Source of the DNA: Myxococcales bacterium | GTDB lineage: Bacteria; Myxococcota_A; Polyangia; Polyangiales; Polyangiaceae | Direction: 5' to 3' | NCBI GenBank assembly: GCA_016712525.1 | Contig: JADJQX010000001.1 | Span: 930,001-994,000, forward strand | DNA length: 64,000 nucleotides | In this document: positions 51,747-60,729 of the stretch, piece by piece | How positions within the stretch are numbered: position 1 is the stretch's first letter | Layout of the letters: each line of letters opens with the position of its first letter | Notes under the pieces: model-generated | What the model was told of the DNA's origin: nothing | Seen by the model: only the letters and a program-made list of their open reading frames with translations | Databases searched by the model: none | Position numbers and translations under genes: made by a program

Positions 51747-54644
51747 TCAGGGCACCGCGACGTCGAAGTGCACGGCCCAGTTGTAGAGCGAGTATCCGTA
51801 GAGCGAGGGCGTCGCGTCGGAGTCGCGGAGGTTGCCGCGCGCACCTCCCGTGGGCCCAGGGCACGCGGGGGACGGGGCGTTCTGCGCGTAGGTGAGCCTG
51901 CGGCTCGTGCCCGTCGGGGTCGACGCGAGGGTGATGGTCACCGTGTCGGGCGCGGTCACCGCGACGCTGGTGATGGCCGGCGTGCCCGCGCTGTCGAGGT
52001 AGCGGAAGCCGAAGTTGCCGGGGTTCGTCACGAGCGTCGTGTCGAGCGTGAGCGGCGGCGCGGGCACGGCGAACTTCACCGTGATCACGTTGCCCGCGCG
52101 CGAGACGGCGGTCGGGCGGACCGGCTCCCACGTTTTGCCCTCGAGCACGTGCTTGAGATACGCCTTGGCGAAGTACTCGCCGAGCCTCCGGTTGCTATGC
52201 GACGTGTAGTGGAGGCAGTCGGACGCGAAGGCGAACGGGTAGCCCGGCGTGACGAGCACGACCTTCCCGGGCGCGCGCACGTGGGCGTCGAGCTGGGCGT
52301 TGGCGATGGGGCTCGCGGGCTTGTCGGTCCAGCCGCTCATCTGCGAGACGAAGAGGGGCACGGGGAGGGTCTGCCCGGTGCGCGCCTTCACCTCGGCCTC
52401 GTAGTCGGTTTGCCACTCGACGAGCGCGTCCGAATAATTCTGGATTTTGTTCGGGGTCCCGTCGGTCCCCGCGAGGGGGAAGCCGGCGTAGTAGTGGTCG
52501 GTCTCGCCGTGGATGGCCGTGACGGCGCGCACGACGTACGAGGCGCCGCGGGCCGCGGCGAGCCGCTTGCCGTCGTCGACCTGGCGCATCGCCTCGGTGA
52601 AGGCCTTGATGTTCGACGCGCTCTCCCACGAGCACCCGCCCTTGCGGAGGCACGCGTAGCTGTTGCCGCTCCGGCCGTGCAGGCTCACGAGCACCTCGTG
52701 GCTCGTGCGACCCGCGGGCTGGCCGACGAGGTACACGCTGCGCGCGATGTTCGTGATCTCGTTCGCGATCCCGCTCGAGGCCGTCTCGACCGAGTAGTTG
52801 AAGAAGCGATCGCCCTCGACGAGCGCGACGAGCGAGCTCGGCGTCTGGTAGGTCGTGCAGCCGTTGCCGTTGCAGCCGGTGGCCGTCATCACGCCCACGT
52901 CGAACATGAGGTTCGCGAAGGGCTGCGTGGTGGTGAGCACCGGGGTGCCCGAGTTCGCCACGCTGTTGCTCTGACCCGTCGAGAGCACGTGGTTCACGTC
53001 GAAGTGTTGGTAGAACGGATCGAGCCCGGTGCCGGGGCCGCCCGTCTCTTCGTTGAGGCCGATCGTGACCGCCGCCGAGACCGTGCGCTTCAGCGTGAGC
53101 CACACCGTGTTTCCGTCGCGCGAGACTTCGTAGTCCGTGCCGTCGACGAGGGCCGTCGTGCCGAGTCGCACGCCTGAGGGGAGCGTCGCCTTCGTGTAGT
53201 CGAGCAGGCGGAACACCGGGTTTTTGATGGCCTTCGCCTTGGGGTCGAAGGTGAAGACCGCCGCCGAGGTCGTGGGCTCGGCGCGGACGTCCCACGTGGC
53301 GAGCACGTGGTTGTAACCGGCGGGCGCGAACGTCACGGTGTCGGTCCGGCCCACGCCAGCGACTCCGCTCGTGACCACTTGGCCGCGCGTGGCCGCGATC
53401 GACGAGGCGGTCTGGCGCTCGACCTGGGCGACCTGGTTCGTCGTGGCGGACTTGGCGCCGAGCACGATGAAGGTGCCGTAGCTCTGGTACGGATAGCCGC
53501 TCAGGTTGCCCTGATATCCATACGACGGGAACGAGGTCTGGCCGACGGCGCCGAAGTTCATGCCCCAGCCCATCGTCTTCACGCTGGTGCCGGCCGGGAG
53601 CTGGTGCTGATTCAAGAGGTACGTCCAGTTCCACGCGGCCGGCATGAGCTGGCTCGCGGGGCTCCCGGCGTCGATGACGCGGGTGGCGCTCGTCTTTCCC
53701 CAGTTCGAGTAGAACCAGCCGTAGCCGGCGTCGTGCTGGGTGTACCTCTGGCTCTGCACGAGCCCCATCTCGGCGTTCTGGGCGTTGTTCCACGAGAGCA
53801 CGTACGGCACCACGTTGGTGGCCGAGTACGACCACGCCGACTGCATGGTGACGGGCCCCGTGGTGGCCGTGGTCGTGAACTTCCGGCGATCGCCCCACCC
53901 GACCCCGTCGACCGTGCCCGACGAGCCCGTGTACTCGAGCGCGCCAAAAGGAGATTTGGTGTCGAGCGAGAGCCCGTTCGCGCCGGCCGCCGAGCTGTCG
54001 TAGGTGACGTTCCAAAGCGGGTAGTCGCGCCCGGTGACGAAGACCCATTGCACCGTGGCCTTCACGGGGATGGTGGCGCCGGTGCTCGTCTTGAGGGTCG
54101 CGTACGAAAACTCGACGATGGCGTGGCCGGTGCCGTTCGCGCGGAGCGTGCGCGTGCCCGTGACGAACTTGTTCGAGATCGTGGCGTAGTCGCTCGAGCG
54201 CTGGGCCATCACCAAGCCGAAGCCGGGCTCGCTCGCGCCGCCGCTCATCGTGCGCGTGACGCCCGCCGAGGGTTGGTACGTGAAGGTGCGGGCATACCCG
54301 CCGAAGGCCCCGGCCGGATCTTGCGCGCCGTTGCCCACGAGGAAGGCCGTGCGCGTGCGGTTCGCCGAGTCGCGCCAGGTGATCTTGTCGCCGACGAAGC
54401 CGCCCTCGTTCACGTTCTGCGCGACCGACACCGTGGGCGCCGCGGCGGTCGTGTCGGGCAGCTCGAGGGGGTCGCCTGCGAGCCGCGCCCGCGGGCCGTC
54501 GAGCTCCGCGTCTTCCGTGGGCGTGGCCGTGTCGGGATCGAACGGCGCGTCGGCCCCGGTGGCCACCTCGTCGGCGGGCGCCCCGCACGCGACCGGGAGC
54601 AGCAACACCGCGAAAAGACCCGAGAATTTCAGTGCGTTGCGCAT
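51747..54644 (-). CDS. Large secreted SGNH/sialate-esterase-like protein
   Basis: A 965-residue exported lipoprotein (AVLLLPVACGAP). The N-terminal half (about 60-540) is rich in beta strands and Thr/Gly and is not recognised. The C-terminal part shows the SGNH/SASA esterase motifs in order: STGQSNSVANSG (GQSN at about 557), HGETDHYY (about 714) and DCLHYTSHSNRRLGE (D and H at about 809-812). These are the catalytic Ser, Asn and Asp/His blocks of carbohydrate acetyl-esterases. A final beta-sandwich follows. It probably removes acetyl groups from polysaccharides outside the cell. Flanked by two copies of one repeat element. Confidence 0.75.
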   Translation of the reverse strand: MRNALKFSGLFAVLLLPVACGAPADEVATGADAPFDPDTATPTEDAELDGPRARLAGDPLELPDTTAAAPTVSVAQNVNEGGFVGDKITWRDSANRTRTAFLVGNGAQDPAGAFGGYARTFTYQPSAGVTRTMSGGASEPGFGLVMAQRSSDYATISNKFVTGTRTLRANGTGHAIVEFSYATLKTSTGATIPVKATVQWVFVTGRDYPLWNVTYDSSAAGANGLSLDTKSPFGALEYTGSSGTVDGVGWGDRRKFTTTATTGPVTMQSAWSYSATNVVPYVLSWNNAQNAEMGLVQSQRYTQHDAGYGWFYSNWGKTSATRVIDAGSPASQLMPAAWNWTYLLNQHQLPAGTSVKTMGWGMNFGAVGQTSFPSYGYQGNLSGYPYQSYGTFIVLGAKSATTNQVAQVERQTASSIAATRGQVVTSGVAGVGRTDTVTFAPAGYNHVLATWDVRAEPTTSAAVFTFDPKAKAIKNPVFRLLDYTKATLPSGVRLGTTALVDGTDYEVSRDGNTVWLTLKRTVSAAVTIGLNEETGGPGTGLDPFYQHFDVNHVLSTGQSNSVANSGTPVLTTTQPFANLMFDVGVMTATGCNGNGCTTYQTPSSLVALVEGDRFFNYSVETASSGIANEITNIARSVYLVGQPAGRTSHEVLVSLHGRSGNSYACLRKGGCSWESASNIKAFTEAMRQVDDGKRLAAARGASYVVRAVTAIHGETDHYYAGFPLAGTDGTPNKIQNYSDALVEWQTDYEAEVKARTGQTLPVPLFVSQMSGWTDKPASPIANAQLDAHVRAPGKVVLVTPGYPFAFASDCLHYTSHSNRRLGEYFAKAYLKHVLEGKTWEPVRPTAVSRAGNVITVKFAVPAPPLTLDTTLVTNPGNFGFRYLDSAGTPAITSVAVTAPDTVTITLASTPTGTSRRLTYAQNAPSPACPGPTGGARGNLRDSDATPSLYGYSLYNWAVHFDVAVP

Positions 54645-54735
54645 GGCTTCGACCCTCGGGGCGGACTATGACCCGAGATCGGCCGGTCGACAAACGGCAT
54701 CTTTTGCACGAGCTCGGCTATGCCGCGCACGGTTC

Positions 54736-54890
54736 ACCTCCCCCTCGCCGCTCGCAGGCTTCGCGCGCATGGGGAACGTGCCGGGACGCGGGGAAGCGAA
54801 GCCGAGAACGGCGTTTGGGGGAGGTGTCGGGCGCGGAGCCCGAAGGGCGAGCACCCGGCGGTGGGGGCACCCCTTTCTCGCTCTCTCTTT
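54736..54890. repeat. Dispersed intergenic element, copy 2
   Basis: Second copy of the roughly 155-bp element, just after the stop of the lamin-tail lipoprotein gene (minus strand). It shares more than 100 positions with copy 1, with a block CGGTGGGGGCACCCCT and an 11-base hairpin GCCCTTCGGGC (copy 1 has GCCCGGAGGGC): the stem is kept and only the loop differs. Confidence 0.8.
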
Positions 54891-54903
54891 CGTGCAGGGC
54901 CCG

Positions 54904-55575
54904 TCAGCGCCGGTTCGGGGCGCCGGGCGTCTCGGGTGCCGTCTCGAAGCCCGCGTCGGGATCGCCGCTCGGGAGACGTGACCAGCTCATCGCACCCGAG
55001 GAGGCGTCGGGCGGGTAGACCACCTTCCCGAGCACGCCGCCGTCCTTCGCGAGCAAGAAGAGGGTCTCTCCGCTTTTGTTGCTGATGCCGAACTCGGCGT
55101 TGAAGCAGTGCGACTGCCCGCCATCGGGGCACGGGCGCCCCGCGTCGCCGGTGCCGCCGCCGCGCACGATCACGTATCCGCCCTTTTGGACCACGGTCGA
55201 GGGTGGGAACATGACGGCCTCGGAGAGCTTGGGCTCGCCCGTGGTTTTGTCGCGATCGGCGAGCCGGATGCCGGAGATGTCCTCGGGATCGGCGCCGATG
55301 TTCACGAGCTCGACCCACTCGTCGCCGCCGGAGACCTCGTTGATGAGGAGGTTCGAAGCGCTCAGGTTCGAGCCTGCGTCGAACCTCCCGGAGTCGACCG
55401 TGGACGTGTCTCGCGCGGCGTCGATCGGGGGCGGCGGGGGCGGCGGCACGTACGTCTCGGCGGTGCCCGCGTCGACGACGGGGACGGTGTCGTCGCCCGA
55501 GCAGGCGTACGCCAGGGCCGCGGGCACGAGCACGAGGGCCAAGAGCACGAGGCGGCGATCGGTGGTCGATTTCAT
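54904..55575 (-). CDS. Lamin-tail-domain lipoprotein
   Basis: A 223-residue lipoprotein (ALAYACSGDD). After a Pro- and Asp-rich linker, residues about 75-200 match a lamin-tail domain (LTD): NLLINEVSGGDEWVELVNIG, ISGIRLADRD, FPPSTVVQKGGYVIVRGG, FGISNKSGETLFLLAKDG and WSRLPSGD. Bacterial LTDs are extracellular adhesion or anchoring modules. It starts 15 bases after the PEP-binding-like gene, in one operon. Confidence 0.85.
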   Translation of the reverse strand: MKSTTDRRLVLLALVLVPAALAYACSGDDTVPVVDAGTAETYVPPPPPPPIDAARDTSTVDSGRFDAGSNLSASNLLINEVSGGDEWVELVNIGADPEDISGIRLADRDKTTGEPKLSEAVMFPPSTVVQKGGYVIVRGGGTGDAGRPCPDGGQSHCFNAEFGISNKSGETLFLLAKDGGVLGKVVYPPDASSGAMSWSRLPSGDPDAGFETAPETPGAPNRR

Positions 55576-55590
55576 GGTCTTTCCCTGGAC

Positions 55591-57834
55591 TTAGCGGCCG
55601 CGGAACTCCCGCATTTGTTTCATCACCACGTGGCCATTGGCCAACACCTTGAACTCCATGTCGAGGGCCACGGGCTTCTCGGACCCGAACTGCACGTTCG
55701 CACACGAGGGCGCGTACCCCGGGCTCACCGTGCAATAGGCCACCTCGGCGGCGCGCGCGATCTTCACGATCTCGGCCTTCTTCTCGTCGGTCAGGACCGA
55801 TCCGGGGAGCTTCTCGCCGTAGGGCACGGGCACGGCCGCGCGCACCATGGTGAAGCGATCGGGCCGCGAGGGGTCGGCGCTAAACGTGACGAGCGTGGTC
55901 TCGGCGATGGTGCCCGCGGGCGGGTTCGTGACGAGCACGTTGCCCTGCTGGAGCGTGAGCGTGTACCCCGAGATGCCGATGCCGTTCACCACGCGCGTGA
56001 TGACCACGCCGTTCGCGACGACGTCGGACTCGGTGTCGTACGCGGGCACCACGGCGAGGCCCATGGCGCTCGTCGCGTGATCGAGGCGTGCGAACGAGCG
56101 CTCCTCGATGGCCCGTTTGTTCCAGAGGCTCGCGTACACGGCTTTGATCGCGCACTGCGGGGTCTTCGGGGCCACCTTGAGCTTGGTCGCCACGTCGCCC
56201 GGATCTTGGTAGACGAAACACGAGCCGTCAGGGTTGTCCCGCGCGGAGAGCTTCACCGAGAAGCTGTCGTGGAGGCCCGCCCCGTCGAAGCCGGGAATGT
56301 CCTCGGCGTTCGCGCTGGAGCGGAATTTCAGCTCGTCCATGTCCGGAAAGCGCGCGGCGAGCGCGGCGACCTTCGTGGTCACTTCGGCGAGCTCGGCCTC
56401 GGGCACGCGACCGAAGTAAAACGCCTGTTGAACGTCGGCCACCATCTTGGCGCGGTCGTTCGACGAGAGGTCGCCCTTGCGCTCGGCGGCCACGAGGGCG
56501 TCGACCTTGGCGGCGATCGCCGGATTGTGCGCGATGAACGAGCGGTAGCGAGCGACAGGCACACCGAAGCCGAAGGGCGCGAGGTCGTAGCCCATGCTGC
56601 GGCTCAAGGAGTCGGGCTGGGCGTAGCGCCCGAGCACACGTGGGCTCGCCAAGAACCCGAGGCCCGTGGCTTTGCCGCCGAAACGACCGCCGTCGTTCAC
56701 GCACGACGGCCCGAGGGCGAGACACATGACGTCGTAGTCCTTCGTCGAAGGCTCGTTCGTGAGGGGCAGCGTGACCCAGGGTTTGTTCGTCCGCTCGGCG
56801 AGCTTCTGCGCGACCATCTCGGGCGTCGTGGGCTCGAGCACGTAGCCCGTCTTGCCCACGGCGAGGTGCACGGGGAGGTTCGCGAACCGCGCGAGCTCGG
56901 GCAGGGCGGGCGAGGCGTCGCGCAGCACCATGTTGGGCGTGCCGCGCTCTTTGCTCTTCAAGTTCACGTGGGACGTCACGTCCTGGAAGGCGCGCGTGAT
57001 GGTGCCCGCGACCACCGACAGGTCGAGCGGGAGCTCGTCGAACACGGGAATGTCGGTCGCGCGCAGCTCACCATAATCCTTAGGGAATATGCGCAGATAG
57101 CCCCAGGCCTCGCCCGGGTTCATGGGCAAGTAGCGCACGGTGCCGAGCACGTCCTCGATCGTCATCGGCTCGACGCCGATCGCGCGGAGGCGGTCCTTCA
57201 CGCGGGCGAACGTCTGTTGGGGGCCGGTGGACACCACGGCCACGCGCACGTTCGGGATACGGATCTTCGGCCGGAGGATCTCGCACGCGCGGAGGATGCC
57301 CTCTTCGTGGATGACGTCGTCGGGATAAAACTGGATGGCGTAGGTGGGCGTGGGCTCGCCACCGAGCGTGTACGTCTGGATCGAACCGGCGACGTAGCGC
57401 TTGTCGTCCGAGTAGTAGGTGTTCTCGTTGAACGCCGCGGGCGGCTCGGCGATCCCCAGCACGGTCGTGGCGAAGTCGTAGTGGAGCTTCGCGTACGTGG
57501 GGATTTCACCTCCCACGCGGTAGTTCGCGTTGATGAAATACGTGTCCGACCCGCCGCTCCGCAGATCGACGAAATACTTGAGCGACCGCCCCGCGAGGCC
57601 GAACCCGCCGCCCTCGGTGGCGAACGCGTCGAACGCGCGCACGGTCTTGATCGCGGGCAGGTGGAGGGTCCTCGCGAGCTCCTCGAGCGACAGCTCGTCG
57701 TCGACCACCGGCGGCTCATCCCCGCCGCAGCCCACGACGAACGCACCGCCCGAGCCCGCGAGGGAGACGGCGAGCGCGAACCTTGCGGCCACGTGAGCGA
57801 AGGGGCGGAGGCGCGAGGAGCTCAAGAGTCCCAT
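55591..57834 (-). CDS. Lipoprotein with PEP/pyruvate-binding (PPDK N-terminal) domain
   Basis: A 747-residue exported protein (FVVGCGGDE, Cys36). Its C-terminal 330 residues match the N-terminal nucleotide-binding domain of PEP synthase/PPDK: GGKATGLGFLA, the RSSANAEDIPGFDGAGLHDSF motif (from residue 505), AIKAVYASLWNKRAIEER and PVALDMEFKV at the end. No C-terminal PEP-utilising domain or His-swivel domain is seen, so it cannot be a full PEP synthase. The N-terminal half is unknown. That an ATP-grasp-like domain is outside the cell is unusual. It is in a five-gene run of exported proteins. Confidence 0.78.
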   Translation of the reverse strand: MGLLSSSRLRPFAHVAARFALAVSLAGSGGAFVVGCGGDEPPVVDDELSLEELARTLHLPAIKTVRAFDAFATEGGGFGLAGRSLKYFVDLRSGGSDTYFINANYRVGGEIPTYAKLHYDFATTVLGIAEPPAAFNENTYYSDDKRYVAGSIQTYTLGGEPTPTYAIQFYPDDVIHEEGILRACEILRPKIRIPNVRVAVVSTGPQQTFARVKDRLRAIGVEPMTIEDVLGTVRYLPMNPGEAWGYLRIFPKDYGELRATDIPVFDELPLDLSVVAGTITRAFQDVTSHVNLKSKERGTPNMVLRDASPALPELARFANLPVHLAVGKTGYVLEPTTPEMVAQKLAERTNKPWVTLPLTNEPSTKDYDVMCLALGPSCVNDGGRFGGKATGLGFLASPRVLGRYAQPDSLSRSMGYDLAPFGFGVPVARYRSFIAHNPAIAAKVDALVAAERKGDLSSNDRAKMVADVQQAFYFGRVPEAELAEVTTKVAALAARFPDMDELKFRSSANAEDIPGFDGAGLHDSFSVKLSARDNPDGSCFVYQDPGDVATKLKVAPKTPQCAIKAVYASLWNKRAIEERSFARLDHATSAMGLAVVPAYDTESDVVANGVVITRVVNGIGISGYTLTLQQGNVLVTNPPAGTIAETTLVTFSADPSRPDRFTMVRAAVPVPYGEKLPGSVLTDEKKAEIVKIARAAEVAYCTVSPGYAPSCANVQFGSEKPVALDMEFKVLANGHVVMKQMREFRGR

Positions 57835-57841
57835 GATGCCC

Positions 57842-58513
57842 TTACTTTCCGTCCGCGACGAGCGAGACCGTGCCGTCGGGCGCGACGCGCACGATCCGCG
57901 GCTCGGCGGCTCCTTGCGCGACGATGCCGATGCCCTCGGCGAGGAAGGCGTACGCGGCGCGCATGGCCGAGGTGGTCTGGCAGGTGACGTTCTCCCCTCC
58001 GCGCTGCGCGACGTAGGCGGCCTCTTGCGGCGTGTCGATCGCGCCGAAGAAGCTGCGGACGTCGGCGTCGGTCACGACGAGGCCGACCTCGTCGCCCCGC
58101 GTGAAGACGAGGTAGGTCGCGGTGCAGGTGCGATCCCCGGGCGGGCCCTCCTCGGGAGCTCGGAACTTCGGCACGATGGGGGTCCCGTAACACGAGCCCA
58201 CGAGGGCATGCGCGCGGGCGAGGGCCGACTCGCAGGCGCCCTTGTCTTTCGCGGTCGCGCAAGGCGTGCCGCGAGCCTCGAGGGTCGTACTCTGCACCGT
58301 TGCCTCGTTCACGCCGCGGGAAAACACGGCGTCGTCACGGCGGAAGGCCAGGTAGTCGACGTCCTTCGCTGGGCGGAAACCCTCGACGAGCCGAAGGATG
58401 TCCCCGTCGCACATCGACGTGTAGCCCTCGGGGGCGGTGGGCTCGCTCGCGCACCCGGCCAACCCGAGGAGAGCGAGCACCACGCCGACGGGCACGAGGC
58501 CGCGGGCGCTCAT
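57842..58513 (-). CDS. Lipoprotein, paralogue of next upstream gene
   Basis: A 223-residue lipoprotein (LALLGLAGCASEP). Shared with the upstream gene: ATAKDKGACESALA, the VFTRGDEVGLVVTDADV strand, FFGAIDTPQEAAYVA and a Cys pair. A short C-terminal strand PRIVRVAPDGTVSLVADGK ends the protein. Its ATG overlaps the upstream stop (ATGA); it ends seven bases before the PEP-domain lipoprotein. No family recognised. Confidence 0.75.
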   Translation of the reverse strand: MSARGLVPVGVVLALLGLAGCASEPTAPEGYTSMCDGDILRLVEGFRPAKDVDYLAFRRDDAVFSRGVNEATVQSTTLEARGTPCATAKDKGACESALARAHALVGSCYGTPIVPKFRAPEEGPPGDRTCTATYLVFTRGDEVGLVVTDADVRSFFGAIDTPQEAAYVAQRGGENVTCQTTSAMRAAYAFLAEGIGIVAQGAAEPRIVRVAPDGTVSLVADGK

Positions 58514-59247
58514 CGGCACACCGCCGTCTCACCGGCCTCGACGACGCTCGGCGCGCCGTTCGTCGCGATTTGCACGATTCGGCCGCTCTCGTTGCCATCG
58601 CAGTCGCGCTGGCCGGTCGCGACGTTGTATCCCCCGGCGACGCTCGCGTATCCGGCCCCCGATCCCGTCGGCCCGCTGCAACTGAGCGCCTCGCCCCCGG
58701 CGCGGGCGACGTACGCGGCCTCTTCGCCCGAGTCGATGGGGCCGAAGAACGCGATCGCCTCGCGCGCGTTTCGCACGAGGCCGACCTCGTCGCCGCGTGT
58801 GTAGAGGAGATACTGCGTCTCGCACGTGCCCTGCGGGATAGACGGAGCCTCCATCGCTGCGGCTTGCGGCACGATGCTGAGGCCTTGGCACGTCGTCCCG
58901 AGCTCGCGCACGGCGGCGACGGCCTGCTCGCACTTGGCCTTGTCCTTCGCCGTTCCGCAGAGCGTGCCCTGCGAGTCGACGAAGCGGGCCGACCACGCGG
59001 CGACCTGCTGCGGACCAACAGGAGCGATCGGGTCGGACGCGCTGGCCGCGCGAGGCGACGTGCGCTCGACGCGCAGGCCCACGAAGTCGACCGGGGCGGC
59101 GGGCCGAAAGCCGCGCGCGAGCACGAGCTCCCCGGAGTCGGAGCAGAGGCTCGTGTACCCGTCCGGCAGGCCACCGGGACTGCACGCGGCAGAGAGCGCG
59201 ACGAGGGCGAGGGCTCCGAGAGAAACAGCGGTGCGGTGTGGGCTCAT
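58510..59247 (-). CDS. Lipoprotein, first gene of a secreted-protein operon
   Basis: A 245-residue lipoprotein (LVALSAACSPGG). Paralogue of the next gene: GTAKDKAKCEQAVAAV, LLYTRGDEVGLVRNAREA and FFGPIDSGEEAAYVARAGGE line up with it. Two Cys pairs (CETQY; QRDCDGNESG and AVCR at the end) suggest disulfides. It leads the run 59247-51747. Function unknown; duplicated genes of this kind often form a receptor or complex pair. Confidence 0.75.
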   Translation of the reverse strand: MSPHRTAVSLGALALVALSAACSPGGLPDGYTSLCSDSGELVLARGFRPAAPVDFVGLRVERTSPRAASASDPIAPVGPQQVAAWSARFVDSQGTLCGTAKDKAKCEQAVAAVRELGTTCQGLSIVPQAAAMEAPSIPQGTCETQYLLYTRGDEVGLVRNAREAIAFFGPIDSGEEAAYVARAGGEALSCSGPTGSGAGYASVAGGYNVATGQRDCDGNESGRIVQIATNGAPSVVEAGETAVCR

Positions 59248-59451
59248 GCCCGGACCTACTGCAGCCGGCGTACCAGGCACTAACATACGGAAACCTATGA
59301 CGATTCCGAGCCGCGTGTGCCACCGTGGCACACGGTTCGGGGAGCACGGATCCGAGTGTGGGGGGAGGCCTCACTCGAAATCGACCGGACCTCCATTTTC
59401 TCACGCAACGTCTCCATCGGCCGGGCCGATGTCACCGCGAAAGGTGACGTC

Positions 59452-59562
59452 ATGAAGCGCACGCCCTCGTTCCTCGGCCTCTTCGGGCTCCTCATTCTCA
59501 CGTCGGCGTGCTCGGGCACCGACGGCCCGGCTCCCCTTCTCGCCCGCAAGGTGGATTCGTGA
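59452..59562 (+). CDS. Very short lipoprotein or frameshifted gene
   Basis: A 36-residue frame with a full lipoprotein signal (LFGLLILTSACSGTDG) that stops after LARKVDS. A GTG within the stop (GTGA) opens a 20-residue frame ending at the ribosome-binding site of the next gene (NTATLDDRGNLRCFGWEE). If one base were added or lost near 59556, the two would form a single 56-residue lipoprotein. So this may be a frameshifted gene or a small lysis/entericidin-like lipoprotein. Confidence 0.45.
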   Translation: MKRTPSFLGLFGLLILTSACSGTDGPAPLLARKVDS

Positions 59563-59622
59563 CGAATACCGCGACCTTGGACGACCGCGGCAACCTCCGC
59601 TGCTTCGGCTGGGAGGAGTGAC

Positions 59623-60669
59623 ATGCGCCCTCCGCTCGCCTTCCCTCTCATGGGGGCGCTCGCCCTCCTCGCGCTCGGCGTCGACGTCGCTCGGGCGGGT
59701 ATTCCGCCCCGAATCGCCTTCGCGGAGGCCCCCAAGGCGGAGCGCTCCCCGGGTTTTCCCGCATGCGGGAGCAGCGACGTGGTGGGCCTCCCGAACCGAA
59801 CCGCCTTCGAGCGCGAGGAACCGCCGTTCCTCCCGCCGGGGCCGCGGCACGAGAGCCCCCCGGAATACCCCGTTCGTCCACCGTACTCGGCCCTTCGGAC
59901 GAAAAAGGCTTTCTACGAGCACTTCCCGTTCGGCCTCGCGACCGCATACGTGGGAGAGCTTCCCGATGGCCGCCTCTACTGGACCGGCGCCAAGGTCGGG
60001 AACCCTCCGGTCTTGCCACTTCTCGCATTCGTTCAGAAGTTCCGAGTCGAGCTCGGGTTCCGGGACGGAGACTGGCCCGAGCTCGTGGGAAAGAAGCGAG
60101 TATTTCGGCGCTATGCAAACGGCGCCATCTCGCTTCGCTACTTCGGAGCACAGCACCCGGAGCTCCCGTACGAAGCGAAGGACGACAAGGACGAAGGTTT
60201 CGACGGGTACTACGGCGGCCGCCTCCCCGTACCGGCGGACGGCCTCGCCGCCCCACCGGACCTCACGGGAAATCAGGCGCTCGCCATCATCCACGACATG
60301 AATCCCTATCTCGAGCTCTTGCCTTTGGAGGAGCCAGGGAGCCCCATCGCCGCGCGGCTCGTCGTCGTCTCGGGGATCGACTGGGACCCGCACCTCGCCT
60401 GGGAGGTGCGCTACAAGTACCCATGCTGGGAGCCCGGAGTGGGGAAGGAGCGACCGTACCTCGTCTCCGATTCCGCGTACGCGTACGTCGACGCTCGCTC
60501 CGGTGCGCTCGTCTTCGGCCGCGACGAGACCCGCGGAGGAGTCGCCCTCAGCGGCCCCGCCAAGCCGACCCTCCCCGCCAAGCCACCCCTCCCCTTCTGC
60601 GCCACCGGGCTCCTCTCGATCGAAGAGCCGAAACCTGCTCCGAAGAAGGGGCCCGCGCGCCGACGGTGA
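59623..60669 (+). CDS. Secreted protein, unknown function
   Basis: A 348-residue protein with a signal peptide ending ARA-GI (LALLALGVDVARA). Mature sequence is rich in Pro, Phe and Tyr with alternating strand motifs (LATAYVGELPDGRLYWTG; AISLRYFGAQHPELPYEA; WDPHLAWEVRYKYPCWEPG) and ends in a Lys/Pro tail. GGAGG before the ATG is a strong ribosome-binding site. No family recognised. Confidence 0.75.
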   Translation: MRPPLAFPLMGALALLALGVDVARAGIPPRIAFAEAPKAERSPGFPACGSSDVVGLPNRTAFEREEPPFLPPGPRHESPPEYPVRPPYSALRTKKAFYEHFPFGLATAYVGELPDGRLYWTGAKVGNPPVLPLLAFVQKFRVELGFRDGDWPELVGKKRVFRRYANGAISLRYFGAQHPELPYEAKDDKDEGFDGYYGGRLPVPADGLAAPPDLTGNQALAIIHDMNPYLELLPLEEPGSPIAARLVVVSGIDWDPHLAWEVRYKYPCWEPGVGKERPYLVSDSAYAYVDARSGALVFGRDETRGGVALSGPAKPTLPAKPPLPFCATGLLSIEEPKPAPKKGPARRR

Positions 60670-60729
60670 GTGCTGGTCGCACCCCGCTTACCGTATACGA
60701 CATCGTGCTCGACGCTCGCGACCGCTGCC

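Noticed and set aside
52195..54693. An 832-codon frame on the minus strand in another phase of the SGNH-like gene
   Set aside because: Arg-rich shadow without signal peptide; the 965-residue frame has signal, lipobox and catalytic motifs.
51555..54890. Composite transposon flanked by the two direct repeats
   Set aside because: No transposase, no terminal inverted repeats or target duplications; both copies lie in 3' untranslated positions.
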